From: an uncultured Lachnospiraceae bacterium
GTDB lineage: Bacteria; Bacillota; Clostridia; Lachnospirales; Lachnospiraceae
Direction of reading: 5' to 3'
NCBI GenBank assembly: GCA_947305245.1
Contig: CAMZDG010000006.1
Coordinates: 59,465-123,464 of the forward strand
DNA: 64,000 bases
Under the pieces are notes generated by a model. That model saw nothing but the letters and a program-made list of their open reading frames with translations. It did not search any database and was not told the origin of the DNA. Numbering within the stretch: the stretch's first letter is position 1; each line of letters opens with the position of its first letter. This document shows positions 46,496 to 58,642 of this stretch, in pieces. Both the position numbers and the translations under genes were made by a program.

Positions 46496-46544
46496 ACGCA
46501 GTGCCTCATAAGTTACTTTATCATAACATATGACCACTGCGTAT
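46494..46544 (-). promoter_or_regulatory. Inverted repeat overlapping the start codon of the 156-aa gene
   Basis: Perfect 10-bp arms ATACGCAGTG (46494-46503) and CACTGCGTAT (46535-46544) with a 31-nt loop. In the RNA the 3' arm covers the first two bases of the AUG, while the GAGG site stays in the loop. Confidence 0.45.
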
Positions 46545-46582
46545 CTTTGGTGTCAGTCGCAGACCTCGTCCGCGATCCATGT

Positions 46583-46990
46583 TTATTTCAGTACTTCTAT
46601 TCTGGCGATGGCACGCTGAAGCGCCGTCTCCACCTTGGCGAGATCCGTCTGGCTCTCTCTGTTTGCGATCCGCTCGCGGGCCCTCTGCAGGGCAAGCTCC
46701 GCGCGCTCCTCGTCGATTTCGTCAGGCCACTCCACGATCTCCGCAAGGATCGTGATCTTATCGGGAAGGATCTCCGCAAAGCCCGCATGCAGCGCGGCTT
46801 CCTTCGTCTCCTCCGCCTCCGTGATCGTCAGGATCCCGGGCTTCACGATCACCGTCATGGGAATATGCCCCGGAAGAACACCGATCTGTCCCTCCGTCGT
46901 ATTAAATTCCACCATCTCCACTTCGCCCTCGTAAAACACCCTCTCAGGCGTCACGATCCGAAGCTGATAACCCTTTTTCTCTTCGCTCAT
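46583..46990 (-). CDS. atpC: F1Fo ATP synthase epsilon subunit
   Basis: 135 aa. The N-terminal beta-sandwich (QLRIVTPERVFYEGEVEMVEFNTTEGQIGVLPGHIP) and the C-terminal helical hairpin (ELALQRARERIANRE) are typical. It is part of the central stalk in F1 and can inhibit ATP hydrolysis. It starts 2 bp after atpD stops and is the last structural gene of the operon. Confidence 0.97.
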   Translation of the reverse strand: MSEEKKGYQLRIVTPERVFYEGEVEMVEFNTTEGQIGVLPGHIPMTVIVKPGILTITEAEETKEAALHAGFAEILPDKITILAEIVEWPDEIDEERAELALQRARERIANRESQTDLAKVETALQRAIARIEVLK

Positions 46991-46992
46991 AT

Positions 46993-48423
<1,431 letters not shown>

Positions 48424-48442
48424 TCAGAATGCATCTAATCTC

Positions 48443-49327
48443 TTACTGAATTGCATTTGCTCCCGCGATGATCTCGGTCAGCTCCTGCGTGATGGAGCCC
48501 TGACGGGCCCTGTTATAAAGGAGCTCCAGATCATCGATCAGCTCTGCGGCATTGTTCGTCGCATTGTCCATGGCCTGCATCCTGGCGCCGTTTTCGCTCG
48601 CCAGCGCCTCCACCAGTCCGCCGTAGATCAGGCTGGAAACATACTTCGGAATGATCAGGTCCAGCGCTTCCTCATCCGCGGGCTCAAAGTTCATGGGAGC
48701 ACCGCCTTCGAAGACCTCATCCGGTATTCCGTCTCCGTCTATGTCCTTCGGCTCGGGTCTGTCCACGGGCAGAAGCTTCATGAGCGTCGGAATATGACTT
48801 ACGGTATTCTTGAATGCCGTGTACGCCAGCCAGATCTCGCTGATCTCACCGGCCTCAAAAGACTTCAAAAGGCGCTCCGTCAGGAACATGGCATCCGCAT
48901 AGGTCGGTGCCTCCATCACTTCCGGAAGCTGCTCCCTGATCTCATAGTCAGCCCTGGAGAGGATCTCACGACCCTTGTTTCCGATGGCGTAGATTGCCAG
49001 ATCCTCCTTCTTCCAGGTCTCATGACGGGTGATCAGCTTCGCAACGTTATTGTTGTAGCCGCCCGCCAGACCGCGGTTGGAGCTGATCAGGATCACGGCC
49101 TTTTTCCCCGTTTCCCCGGGTTTTAGGTACTTGTGATCCACGTAACCCACCCTGGCAAGGATGCTGTTCATGGTATCAAACATGCAATGAAAATATGATT
49201 TCGATCGTTCCGCGCCTGCACGGGCTCTCTGCAGCTTTACCGTGGACACCAGCTTCATCGCCTTCGTGATCTGCTGGGTACTTTGGATGCTGCTCCGCCG
49301 GCGCTTAATGTCACGCATGGAAGCCAT
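48443..49327 (-). CDS. atpG: F1Fo ATP synthase gamma subunit
   Basis: 294 aa; AAGGAG is seven bases before the ATG. N-terminal SMRDIKRRRSSIQSTQQITKAMKLVSTVKL and C-terminal ARQGSITQELTEIIAGANAI form the coiled-coil rotor shaft. An insert after about residue 190 is rich in Asp/Pro/Glu (DRPEPKDIDGDGIPDE) and slightly lengthens the subunit. Confidence 0.97.
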   Translation of the reverse strand: MASMRDIKRRRSSIQSTQQITKAMKLVSTVKLQRARAGAERSKSYFHCMFDTMNSILARVGYVDHKYLKPGETGKKAVILISSNRGLAGGYNNNVAKLITRHETWKKEDLAIYAIGNKGREILSRADYEIREQLPEVMEAPTYADAMFLTERLLKSFEAGEISEIWLAYTAFKNTVSHIPTLMKLLPVDRPEPKDIDGDGIPDEVFEGGAPMNFEPADEEALDLIIPKYVSSLIYGGLVEALASENGARMQAMDNATNNAAELIDDLELLYNRARQGSITQELTEIIAGANAIQ

Positions 49328-49364
49328 ACTGCGTCTCCTTAATTTGTTTCATGATGAATAACTC

Positions 49365-50915
<1,551 letters not shown>

Positions 50916-51479
50916 CTAGCCCAGCTGAATCTGTAATAATTGCTTTGTCAAATCATTCAACTTGCGCTTTATGGTACTGTCCACCACGCGGTCGCCGATG
51001 CGGATCACCATGCCGCCAATGATCTGCGGATCCACCTCATAGTGCATTTCCAGCTGCTCATACCGGGACGTCTCAAGGATCTTTTGCTCGATCTGGCGCC
51101 GTTGCGCATCGCTTAAGGCGATCGCCGTTTTCACGTAGGTCACGCCGATCTTTTTCCATTCCTTGATCTGGTCGGAGACATACTCCATGATCTCAGGAAG
51201 ATCCTTATATCTGTCCTTCTCGATAATGAGCCGCAGGAATTCATAAATCTCCGGTGAAGTCCGCCCCTGAAATACCTTCTGTGCGACGGAGAGCTTCTCC
51301 GTCTTGGCGATTCCGGGATGTATCATCAGATCGTCAAATTTCGGATTTTCCGCAAGGACCTTCATGAGCTCTTGCAGCTCGGAAAAGAATTCCTGTGCCG
51401 CTCCTGCCTGCCTTTCTTCCTTTTCCATGGCGACCTGCCAAAGCGCTTCTCCATATGTTTTGGATACTAGCTTAGCCAT
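50916..51479 (-). CDS. atpH: F1Fo ATP synthase delta subunit
   Basis: 187 aa; MAKLVSKTYGEALWQVA at the N-terminus and IGGMVIRIGDRVVDSTIKRKLNDL near the C-terminus match the OSCP/delta family, which joins F1 to the peripheral stalk. The start overlaps the end of atpF by 13 bp, suggesting coupled translation. Confidence 0.95.
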   Translation of the reverse strand: MAKLVSKTYGEALWQVAMEKEERQAGAAQEFFSELQELMKVLAENPKFDDLMIHPGIAKTEKLSVAQKVFQGRTSPEIYEFLRLIIEKDRYKDLPEIMEYVSDQIKEWKKIGVTYVKTAIALSDAQRRQIEQKILETSRYEQLEMHYEVDPQIIGGMVIRIGDRVVDSTIKRKLNDLTKQLLQIQLG

Positions 51480-52009
51480 GTGTTCTCACCCATTTCCTTC
51501 AAGGTCTCGTCGATCAGCTGATCCTGCACCTTGGTATCAATGTTCGCGGATACCACCTTGCCGGCCATGACGGAAGCGACGTTGATGATCTCCTTCTTCA
51601 CGTCATCGGACATCTTCTGCTTCTCCAAAAGTGCCTCCACGCGAGCACGCTCCAAGATTCTGGCTGCCTCGACCTTCGCGTCCGCAATGATCTGCGTCTG
51701 ATTGGCAAGGCCCTTGCTGCGCGCCTCGCTCAGGATCACTTCCGCTTCCTTGTCAATGACCTTCAGTTTTCCTTCATATTCCTCGCGAAGGGTCCGCGCC
51801 TCGTCCATGTTCGTCTTGGCGTCTTCGAGTTCTCCGCGGATCTTTTCCTTACGGTCATTTAGCATCTTGCGGGCAGGGTTGAACAGGAAGTAACTCATGA
51901 TGAGGAAGAGGGCAAAGACGGCGATCAGGGTCAGAGTGGAATCTGCCAGAAGCTGCCAGTCGATGCCGAACATTCTTTCATAGCTCTCTCCTGCAGTTAA
52001 TAGAATCAT
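51467..52009 (-). CDS. atpF: F1Fo ATP synthase b subunit
   Basis: 180 aa; GGAG eight bases before the ATG. A single N-terminal TM helix (about 20-42) is followed by a long charged helix (ARKMLNDRKEKIRGELEDAK...) that forms the peripheral stalk as a dimer. Confidence 0.96.
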   Translation of the reverse strand: MILLTAGESYERMFGIDWQLLADSTLTLIAVFALFLIMSYFLFNPARKMLNDRKEKIRGELEDAKTNMDEARTLREEYEGKLKVIDKEAEVILSEARSKGLANQTQIIADAKVEAARILERARVEALLEKQKMSDDVKKEIINVASVMAGKVVSANIDTKVQDQLIDETLKEMGENTWLS

Positions 52010-52024
52010 TGTTCAGGCTCCTTT

Positions 52025-52300
<276 letters not shown>

Positions 52301-52342
52301 CTAATAATATATTGTTTCCTTGTTTTCTTAAATTTGAATCCT

Positions 52343-53074
52343 TTATTCCTCACCGCCAATGGCGTTGGATACGTAAGTCATGGTGAGCATACAGAACACG
52401 TAGGTCTGAATGGCACCGGAGAACAGGTCAAAGTACACGTGCAGCGCCGCGGGCCAGATCACGGATGCCCACTTGAGCAGGCCGTACACCAGCGCCATCA
52501 TAATGGTGCCTGACAGTACGTTTGCGAAAAGACGGAGCGACAATGAGATCGGCACCGCCAGCTCACTGATCACGTTGATCGGGAACCAGATGGGAAGCCA
52601 GGGCGGCAGGGGCGAACACATGTCGGTCCAGATCTCCTTCGGCTTGTGGTACTTGAACTGGTTGAAGCGGACCAGGGTGAAGGTCACGACGCCCAGCGGA
52701 AAGGTCACGCCATAGTCCGCAGTGGGGGGACGCAGTCCCAATAGTCCCGATATGTTACTAAATAATATGAAAATGAATATGGTGCTGATATAATTCCGAT
52801 ACTTCGTTGAATTCTTGCCCATGGTTCCGTCCACCATGCCGTCGAGCTTTTCCACGATGAGTTCCACCACGTTCTGGAAAGCTCCGGGCACCTCCGCGCC
52901 CTTTCGGATGACGATGCCTCCCACGATCGAGAATGCGATCAGGATCAGCATTATGAAAAGCAAACTGATATGGGTCGTGGTGATCCACGCTTCATGTCCG
53001 AAGAACGAATATTTGAATACTCCATGCGCCATTACGTCGACGTCACTGCTTGCCGTAAGCAATAATACGCGCAT
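52343..53074 (-). CDS. atpB: F1Fo ATP synthase a subunit
   Basis: 243 aa, multi-pass. The essential arginine of the ion path is R181 in SLSLRLFANVLSG. GGAGG lies ten bases before the ATG, and that ATG overlaps the previous gene's TAA by one base, so the two are coupled. The a subunit forms the half-channels beside the c ring. Confidence 0.96.
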   Translation of the reverse strand: MRVLLLTASSDVDVMAHGVFKYSFFGHEAWITTTHISLLFIMLILIAFSIVGGIVIRKGAEVPGAFQNVVELIVEKLDGMVDGTMGKNSTKYRNYISTIFIFILFSNISGLLGLRPPTADYGVTFPLGVVTFTLVRFNQFKYHKPKEIWTDMCSPLPPWLPIWFPINVISELAVPISLSLRLFANVLSGTIMMALVYGLLKWASVIWPAALHVYFDLFSGAIQTYVFCMLTMTYVSNAIGGEE

Positions 53075-53532
53075 TACTGTGTCACCTCCTCTTCCGGGAG
53101 CGGATCGGGATCCGTCTCGTGAAAGATCTTATTACAAAGCTTATGAGTCAGCGGTTGAAGATACGCCGTAAATTTCAGGCTAAGGTACGCCAGGAAGATC
53201 AGGAGAGGCTTTAGCCAATTCGTCAGCGCCGCAAGGACAATGACGATAATGAAAAGGAAGTATCTCGTGGCATAGCCAAGGTAGATGGCCTTCTGCGCAC
53301 TCCTCTCCTCTAAGTCCAGTGCCCGGTCCAAAGTGCGATACATATGGAGCACCGCCGCAAATGCCATGGCAGATCCGAGTAGCAGGCTCACTGCCCTCGC
53401 GAGGCGATCTCCCGGGAAGGGGAGCGATCCCAACTGGAACAGGATCCCAAACGCAAGGATCCCCAGCTCCATCTCCAAAACCGTCCTATGAATCTCTTTT
53501 AGTCTCTCCAGGAGTCCCTTCCGATTGTTCAT
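53074..53532 (-). CDS. atpI: ATP synthase subunit I-like membrane protein
   Basis: 152 aa from the ATG at 53532 (an upstream TTG is rejected). Four hydrophobic helices, a basic N-terminus (NNRKGLLERLKEIHRT) and an acidic C-terminal tail (DPDPLPEEEV) fit the divergent ATP_synt_I family. In other bacteria the AtpI protein aids c-ring assembly. The position between atpZ and atpB supports the call more than the sequence does. It overlaps atpZ by 47 bp. Confidence 0.75.
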   Translation of the reverse strand: MNNRKGLLERLKEIHRTVLEMELGILAFGILFQLGSLPFPGDRLARAVSLLLGSAMAFAAVLHMYRTLDRALDLEERSAQKAIYLGYATRYFLFIIVIVLAALTNWLKPLLIFLAYLSLKFTAYLQPLTHKLCNKIFHETDPDPLPEEEVTQ

Positions 53533-53755
53533 GATCCGCAAAAACCCTCTTTGCCATGCGCCACACGTTCTGTCCGCCGGCGATGGCGCCCACGAAAAAC
53601 AGCGTCACCGTGATCCAGCCTGTCTCAAATTTCTGATCCAGCCAAATCCCAAGCAGAGTCATCATGCCAATGGGAACCAGCATGTTGATCCCGAACTGCG
53701 TGATCATCGTAAGCGTTCGGAAAACACTCTTGTCATAAGGCTTGTCGTGCTTCAT
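53486..53755 (-). CDS. atpZ: AtpZ/AtpI-family protein
   Basis: 89 aa from the ATG at 53755 (GGAGG six bases upstream). Two TM helices (about 15-37 and 45-65) with QFGINMLVPIGMMTLLGIWLDQKF and GAIAGGQNVWRMAKR are typical of AtpZ. It is the first gene of the atp operon; AtpZ proteins help Fo assembly or ion (Mg/Ca) handling. Confidence 0.82.
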   Translation of the reverse strand: MKHDKPYDKSVFRTLTMITQFGINMLVPIGMMTLLGIWLDQKFETGWITVTLFFVGAIAGGQNVWRMAKRVFADHEQSEGTPGETKRDS

Positions 53756-53833
53756 TCGAGGCCTCCCGCCACTTGGCATTTCGTCCGTCGATCATACGCG
53801 AACAGACGCAAAAGACAAAAAACACCAAATAGC

Positions 53834-53862
53834 ATTATACGTGAATTTCCCTCAAATGTCTA
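53834..53862 (-). promoter_or_regulatory. Sigma-A promoter of the atp operon
   Basis: TAGACA (53857-53862), 17 bp, TATAAT (53834-53839) on the minus strand, about 78 bp before atpZ. No other strong promoter is seen before atpC. Confidence 0.75.
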
Positions 53863-53911
53863 GGAAAACCGTGCGAAAAAATGAAAATTTATAAGATTTT
53901 TACAGATGCGA

Positions 53912-53940
53912 TTGACGGGGTGCGATCGGTGTCGTAAACT
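53912..53940 (+). promoter_or_regulatory. Candidate promoter for the DUF402 gene
   Basis: TTGACG (53912-53917), 17 bp, TAAACT (53935-53940). It is divergent from the atp promoter; about 55 bp of leader remain before the ATG. Confidence 0.55.
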
Positions 53941-54000
53941 GAAAGAAAACATGGGGTGCGGCGTGCAAGGTAGCCGCCCGTCTTTTGGGAGGGACGCCAG

Positions 54001-54486
54001 ATGAATGCAGATTCTCTGAAGCTTTACAGGAAAAGGATCATCCCAGCGGAATGCATCTTGCTGAAGGATGACAAGATCGAGAAGGTGAACGACGAGGTGG
54101 TCATCACCTCCTGGAAAACCTTGAATCCGAAGACGGACTTTTCCCACGGCGCCTCCTGCTATTTCCTGCAGCAGGGCTTTAAGGTGAGTAAGTTCTACCG
54201 CCACGACGGCTCTCTCCTCTATTGGTACTGTGACATCGTGGATTATGAATATGATGAGGCGGAAAACTCCCTTACGGCGACGGATCTTTTGGCCGACGTG
54301 ATCATTTTCCCGGACGGGCATATGAAGGTGGTCGACTTAGATGAGATGGCGGATGCGCTGGACAAGGGTCAGATCACGCCGGAGCTTCTCGCGAAGGCCC
54401 TTCGAAGACTCAATGACCTCCTTGCCATTTTCTACCGCGACAAATTCGAAAGACTGCAGACGCCTCTGGAGCAGCTTGGCCTGTGA
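54001..54486 (+). CDS. DUF402-family protein (nucleoside phosphatase-like)
   Basis: 161 aa; GGGAGG eight bases before the ATG. The DUF402 signature is clear: YWYCDIVDYEYDE, then LTATDLLADVIIFPDGHMKVVDLDEMADAL, with acidic residues that bind divalent metal in studied relatives (Ntdp-type nucleoside tri- and diphosphatases, FomD). It is a cytosolic, monocistronic gene that ends at a strong hairpin. The exact substrate is unknown. Confidence 0.85.
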   Translation: MNADSLKLYRKRIIPAECILLKDDKIEKVNDEVVITSWKTLNPKTDFSHGASCYFLQQGFKVSKFYRHDGSLLYWYCDIVDYEYDEAENSLTATDLLADVIIFPDGHMKVVDLDEMADALDKGQITPELLAKALRRLNDLLAIFYRDKFERLQTPLEQLGL

Positions 54487-54531
54487 TCCGCCGCCTGCGC
54501 ACGTGGAAGGCACACGAAATCTGATCATAAC

Positions 54532-54565
54532 AAAATGGGATCCCCAGGTTCGGGGATCCCATTTT
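54532..54565. terminator. Bidirectional terminator
   Basis: Perfect 14-bp arms AAAATGGGATCCCC and GGGGATCCCATTTT with a 6-nt loop and T runs on both strands; it serves the DUF402 gene and the SleB-type gene that converge here. Confidence 0.9.
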
Positions 54566-54601
54566 ATTTGTTTCAGTCTGATGCGTAAGTTCGCCGCGAT
54601 C

Positions 54602-55774
54602 CTAGTAGAATACGTGGCCTCCAATGTTGATCCCGGTCAGGCCGGGGATCGGCGTACGGAAGAAAACGCAGGTACCCACATTGGTCACGCCAAGCATCGC
54701 CTCATCCGCCGCCTGATAGCACGCGGCATTCGCCTTGTCGACGCTCAGTGCCAGTCCAAATCGTCCGCTGGCCACGGGGGAGAACTGGTTCTTTTGATAG
54801 ATCACGCCCGAGACGGTGTCCGGAAATCTGTTGCTGAGCACGCGGTTGATCACGACCGCGCCAACGGCAACCTTGCCCTCATAAGGCTCGCCGCCCGCCT
54901 CACAATAAATAATGTTCGCGAGGAGCTTTCGATCCTCCTCCGTGAAGGTCACTTCGGAAATGGAACGCCATTTCCCTTCGGCGGCCTCCCTTGACAGGCG
55001 AAGCTCTTCTTCCAGCCTTTTCTTCAGAGCCTTCAGGTCTGCCTCGCTCTTTTTCAGCTCTGCTTCATATTCCAGCGCCTTTTTCTCTGCATCGCTGATC
55101 TGATCCGAATAATCGTCGATTTTGGCGACCAGATCCGTCAGAAGCTCTGACATGTACTGCTTTTGTTCCTCCGCCTGAAGATGCAGCGTATCCAGCTCTT
55201 CCTTCTGCAGCTCCAGCATGGCTTCGAGCGCATCGATCTGCGCATGGATCTCTTCAAATTCCGTCAGCCTCTCCTTGTCATAATTCTCCACCCGTTCAAA
55301 CCAGGTCGCCAGGTTGAGCAGATTTCCAAGGCTCCCCGCCTGCAGCAGGGAGGTCACGTAATCGGAATTCTTCCGCTCATACATCTTTCTTACGCGGATC
55401 TCCATGTCGATCTTCTGCTTTTCTTCCCGCGCGATGGCCTCCGCCAGTGCCGCCTGATTCGTTTCGATCTCCTGATCCTTCGTCTTGATCTGATTCTCCA
55501 GATCCACCAGCCTCTCGCAGGCTTCGATCATCAGCTCGTTCGCGTCGGCAAGCTCATCCTGCAGATCTCTCTTCTCGCCCTTCAGATCAGAAACCTCATC
55601 CTTCTGATCATCTAGCTTATCCTTGATCTCGTTCTTTTCTCTTTCCTTTTCCTTGATCTGTTCCCGCGTGGATTGCACGGTGGCACTCACTTTTTGCACG
55701 CCAAAAGAAGAGGGCAGCGCCCCCAGCAGTATCGCCCCTATGAGAATGACCGTTACCACCTTGTTCTTTTTCAT
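54602..55774 (-). CDS. Secreted cell-wall hydrolase: CwlO-like coiled coil plus SleB domain
   Basis: 390 aa. A signal peptide (about 1-32) is followed by a long coiled coil (33-275; EKEREKNEIKDKLDDQKDEV...), like the regulatory part of PcsB/CwlO enzymes, and a C-terminal Hydrolase_2 (SleB/CwlJ) domain (285-390; LANIIYCEAGGEPYEGK, VGAVVINRVLSNRFPDTV, NQFSPV). The E in the YCEAGGE segment fits the catalytic Glu of SleB lytic enzymes. It may act on cortex or vegetative wall; the coiled coil hints at FtsEX-type control (inference). It follows comEB by 48 bp and ends at the shared terminator. Confidence 0.9.
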   Translation of the reverse strand: MKKNKVVTVILIGAILLGALPSSFGVQKVSATVQSTREQIKEKEREKNEIKDKLDDQKDEVSDLKGEKRDLQDELADANELMIEACERLVDLENQIKTKDQEIETNQAALAEAIAREEKQKIDMEIRVRKMYERKNSDYVTSLLQAGSLGNLLNLATWFERVENYDKERLTEFEEIHAQIDALEAMLELQKEELDTLHLQAEEQKQYMSELLTDLVAKIDDYSDQISDAEKKALEYEAELKKSEADLKALKKRLEEELRLSREAAEGKWRSISEVTFTEEDRKLLANIIYCEAGGEPYEGKVAVGAVVINRVLSNRFPDTVSGVIYQKNQFSPVASGRFGLALSVDKANAACYQAADEAMLGVTNVGTCVFFRTPIPGLTGINIGGHVFY

Positions 55775-55822
55775 GCGTACCTTTCCCGAACTGTTCCCGC
55801 GAGGTGCAGGCCAGCTCCCGTC

Positions 55823-56308
55823 TTACAGTGCGATGTGCACCTGTCTCCCCGTGCGGCTGTATGGCACGCAGGTCACGCCTGCCGCCTCAAACATTTTCTT
55901 TGCCGCCTTGTTCGCCGTAGTGCCATTATATTTATCGCAGTCATATACCACCGTCTTGATGCCCGCCTGAATGATGGCCTTCGCACATTCATTACAGGGG
56001 AACAGGCTGACGTACAGCTTCGTTCCGTCCAGGGAACCGCCGCGGTAATTCAAAATGGCATTGAGCTCCGCGTGCGTCACGTAAACGTACTTCGTCTCCA
56101 GGTCTTCGCCTTCCCTGGCCCAGGGGAACTCCTCGTCGGAGCAGCCGCAGGGGAACCCGTTGTAGCCCATGGACAGGATTTTATTCTCCTTGCTGACGAT
56201 GCACGCTCCCACCTGCGTGTTGGGATCCTTCGAGCGCATGCCCGAAAGCTGAGCCACGCCCATGAAATACTCATCCCAGCTGATATAGTCGCTTCGTTTG
56301 CCAGTCAT
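55823..56308 (-). CDS. comEB: Deoxycytidylate (dCMP) deaminase, ComEB type
   Basis: 161 aa; GGGGG six bases before the ATG. Zinc ligands and the catalytic Glu are H79 and E81 in THAELNAI, and C105/C108 in PCNEC. It turns dCMP into dUMP for dTMP synthesis. An additional Cys-rich PCGCSDEE loop (54-60) matches the family. It lies 11 bp after upp. Confidence 0.93.
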   Translation of the reverse strand: MTGKRSDYISWDEYFMGVAQLSGMRSKDPNTQVGACIVSKENKILSMGYNGFPCGCSDEEFPWAREGEDLETKYVYVTHAELNAILNYRGGSLDGTKLYVSLFPCNECAKAIIQAGIKTVVYDCDKYNGTTANKAAKKMFEAAGVTCVPYSRTGRQVHIAL

Positions 56309-56319
56309 CTGCAGCCCCC

Positions 56320-56949
56320 TTATTTCGTTCCGAAGATGCGATCGCCCGCATCGCCGAGTCCGGGTACGATGTAGCCGTGATCATTGAGCTTTTCGTCCAG
56401 CGCGCCTACGTAAAGGTCTACGTCGGGATGTGCCTCCTGCATCTTAGCGATGCCTTCCGGTGCCGCGATGATGCACATGAAGTGAATGCTCTTGCAGCCC
56501 TTGTCCTTCAGCATCTGGATGGCTGCAACGGAGGAACCGCCGGTTGCCAGCATGGGATCCACCACAAACACTTCTCTCTCCGCACAGTCAGCGGGCAGCT
56601 TACAATAATATTCCACGGGAGCCAGCGTCGCAGGATCCCTGTAAAGTCCGATGTGGCCAACCTTTGCGGCGGGGATCAGGCTCAGCATGCCGTCCACCAT
56701 GCCAAGTCCGGCGCGGAGGATGGGGATGATCGCCATCTTCTTTCCCTTCAGTTCCTTTACGGTCGTCTTGCAGATGGGGGTCTCGATCTCTACCTCGTCA
56801 AGCTTTAAGTCCCTGGTCGCCTCATAGCAGATCAGCATTGCGATCTCGCTGATGGTCTGTCTGAAATCCTTGGTACCGGTCTCCATTCTTCTGATAAATC
56901 CGATCTTATGCTGGATCAGGGGATGATCCATAATCACAACCTTACTCAT
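56320..56949 (-). CDS. upp: Uracil phosphoribosyltransferase
   Basis: 209 aa, the usual length; AGGAGG before the ATG. The PRPP-binding loop [14 protein letters not shown] and the C-terminal uracil-binding [11 protein letters not shown] are present. It salvages uracil to UMP. It lies 30 bp downstream of rpiB. Confidence 0.97.
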   Translation of the reverse strand: MSKVVIMDHPLIQHKIGFIRRMETGTKDFRQTISEIAMLICYEATRDLKLDEVEIETPICKTTVKELKGKKMAIIPILRAGLGMVDGMLSLIPAAKVGHIGLYRDPATLAPVEYYCKLPADCAEREVFVVDPMLATGGSSVAAIQMLKDKGCKSIHFMCIIAAPEGIAKMQEAHPDVDLYVGALDEKLNDHGYIVPGLGDAGDRIFGTK

Positions 56950-56979
56950 AGCCCGTGTCCTCCTAAGTATTTTTCCATT

Positions 56980-57417
56980 TTATTCTTCGATCTGTGCGAT
57001 CTTTTTGATTCTTCTTATGTGCTTCTCCTCGTTGGAGAAAGGCGTGTCAAGGAAAGTGTCAACAATGTCAATGGCCAGGTTGGGACCAAGCATCCCGCCC
57101 CCGAGCGCCAACATGTTGGCATCGTTATGAAGTCTCGTCATTTTTGCAGAAAGCGTGTCGCTGCAGAGCGCGCAGCGGATCCCTTTCACCTTGTTTGCCG
57201 CCATGCTGATGCCAATGCCAGTGGTGCACACTACGATGCCCCTGTCGCATTCACCCGATGCAACGGCCCTCGCCGCAGCGACTCCAAAATCCGGGTAATC
57301 CACGCTGGATTTGTCAAAGCATCCAAAGTCCTTTACCTCGAGTCCCCTTTCCTGAAGATGCTTTTGGATCAGCTCCTTCAGATCATAACCGCCGTGATCA
57401 CTTCCGATCGCTATCAT
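56980..57417 (-). CDS. rpiB: Ribose-5-phosphate isomerase B
   Basis: 145 aa from the ATG at 57417 (GGGAGG nine bases upstream). SDHGG (6-10), the catalytic cysteine C64 in VVCTTGIGISM and H97 in TRLHNDANM mark the RpiB/LacAB family. It interconverts ribose-5-P and ribulose-5-P; an allose-6-P activity is possible. Confidence 0.95.
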   Translation of the reverse strand: MIAIGSDHGGYDLKELIQKHLQERGLEVKDFGCFDKSSVDYPDFGVAAARAVASGECDRGIVVCTTGIGISMAANKVKGIRCALCSDTLSAKMTRLHNDANMLALGGGMLGPNLAIDIVDTFLDTPFSNEEKHIRRIKKIAQIEE

Positions 57418-57492
57418 ATGCTTTCGCCTCCCATTATGATGATATGTTATGTCCTTATGGCCACAAAGCACCGCCCTGCGGTCCCTTGTTCC

Positions 57493-58557
57493 TTACACCT
57501 TGATCACTTGATGCCCTGCCGCCTTTAACAGACGGTTCATGATGGCCTGTCCCAGGCCGCCGTGCTCCCCGGACTCATCGCCGAAGCTCTCGGAAAACAT
57601 CAGGTCAACTTCTTCGTCGTCAAACTCTCTTAAGATCGTATACAGCCTTCTGGCAATGACCTCTTCGTCCCTGCGGTCTCCGATGGTCTTGATCACGTCG
57701 CCCTCATAACGGAATGCAGTGTCTGACGCCGCAATGACGCCTGTCCTTTTTCCTTCCGCCCGCGCCTTAAGCACCTTTTGGTTCACGAAGGCAACGACCT
57801 GATCCTTGTCACCCTGGACGATCGTCAGATCTCCCTTCGGCGCGTAATGTCTGTATTTCATGCCGGGTGCCCTCGGTGCCTGTCCGCTCCCCGTCGAAAA
57901 GAGCGTTGCGTCATTTTCCACCTGCCCGAGCACTTCCGTCAGCATCTCACCCGTGATAAACCCCGGCCGCAAAATCTGCGGCGGAGAAACCGTGAGATCC
58001 ACGATGGTGGACTCTAGGCCGATCCCGACCTCACCGTCATCAAGGATCATCTCGATCCTGCCGTTCATGTCCTCCACCACGTACTTCGCCGTCGTGGGGC
58101 TCGGCCGTCCGGAGAGATTCGCGCTGGGCGCGGCCACAAAGCCTCCGGCATATTCGATCATCTTCCTCGCGGCGGGATGAGAAGGAAGTCTTACCGCCAC
58201 GGTATCCAGGCCGCCCGTCGTCTCCTTGGGGACCAGATCGCTCTTTGGCAGGATCATGGTCAGGGGACCTGGCCAGAAAGCCTCAGCCAAACGAAGCGCC
58301 CGCTCCGGCACCTCCCGCGCCACCTGAAAAAGGTCTTCCGTCCGATAGAGATGCACGATCAAAGGATTGTCGGAAGGTCTCCCCTTGGCAGCATAAATCT
58401 TCTTAGAGGAACTGGGATTCAGTGCGTCTCCGCCCAGGCCATAAACGGTCTCCGTCGGAAAAGCCACCAGCCCGCCGGCCTTTAAGATTTCCCCTGCTTC
58501 CCGCAGGACTTCCTCGTCCTTATTCCCTTCTCCCAATCTGACGACCTTTGTCTCCAT
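57493..58557 (-). CDS. tsaC: L-threonylcarbamoyladenylate synthase (Sua5/YwlC type)
   Basis: About 354 aa. The YrdC domain (about 1-200) has KIYAAKGRPSDNPLIVH and APSANLSGRPSPTTAK; the C-terminal Sua5 domain follows a linker, as in YwlC. It makes the threonylcarbamoyl-AMP used for t6A37 of ANN-decoding tRNAs. The start is uncertain: the ATG at 58557 is preferred, but a GTG at 58572 is possible and neither has an ideal ribosome site. Confidence 0.93.
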   Translation of the reverse strand: METKVVRLGEGNKDEEVLREAGEILKAGGLVAFPTETVYGLGGDALNPSSSKKIYAAKGRPSDNPLIVHLYRTEDLFQVAREVPERALRLAEAFWPGPLTMILPKSDLVPKETTGGLDTVAVRLPSHPAARKMIEYAGGFVAAPSANLSGRPSPTTAKYVVEDMNGRIEMILDDGEVGIGLESTIVDLTVSPPQILRPGFITGEMLTEVLGQVENDATLFSTGSGQAPRAPGMKYRHYAPKGDLTIVQGDKDQVVAFVNQKVLKARAEGKRTGVIAASDTAFRYEGDVIKTIGDRRDEEVIARRLYTILREFDDEEVDLMFSESFGDESGEHGGLGQAIMNRLLKAAGHQVIKV

Positions 58558-58642
58558 AAGGTTCTTTTGCACCTTCTTATCACGATCTCATATTTTCGCA
58601 AACTATAGTATACCACAAAGAAAAAGAATATGCTACCTCTTT

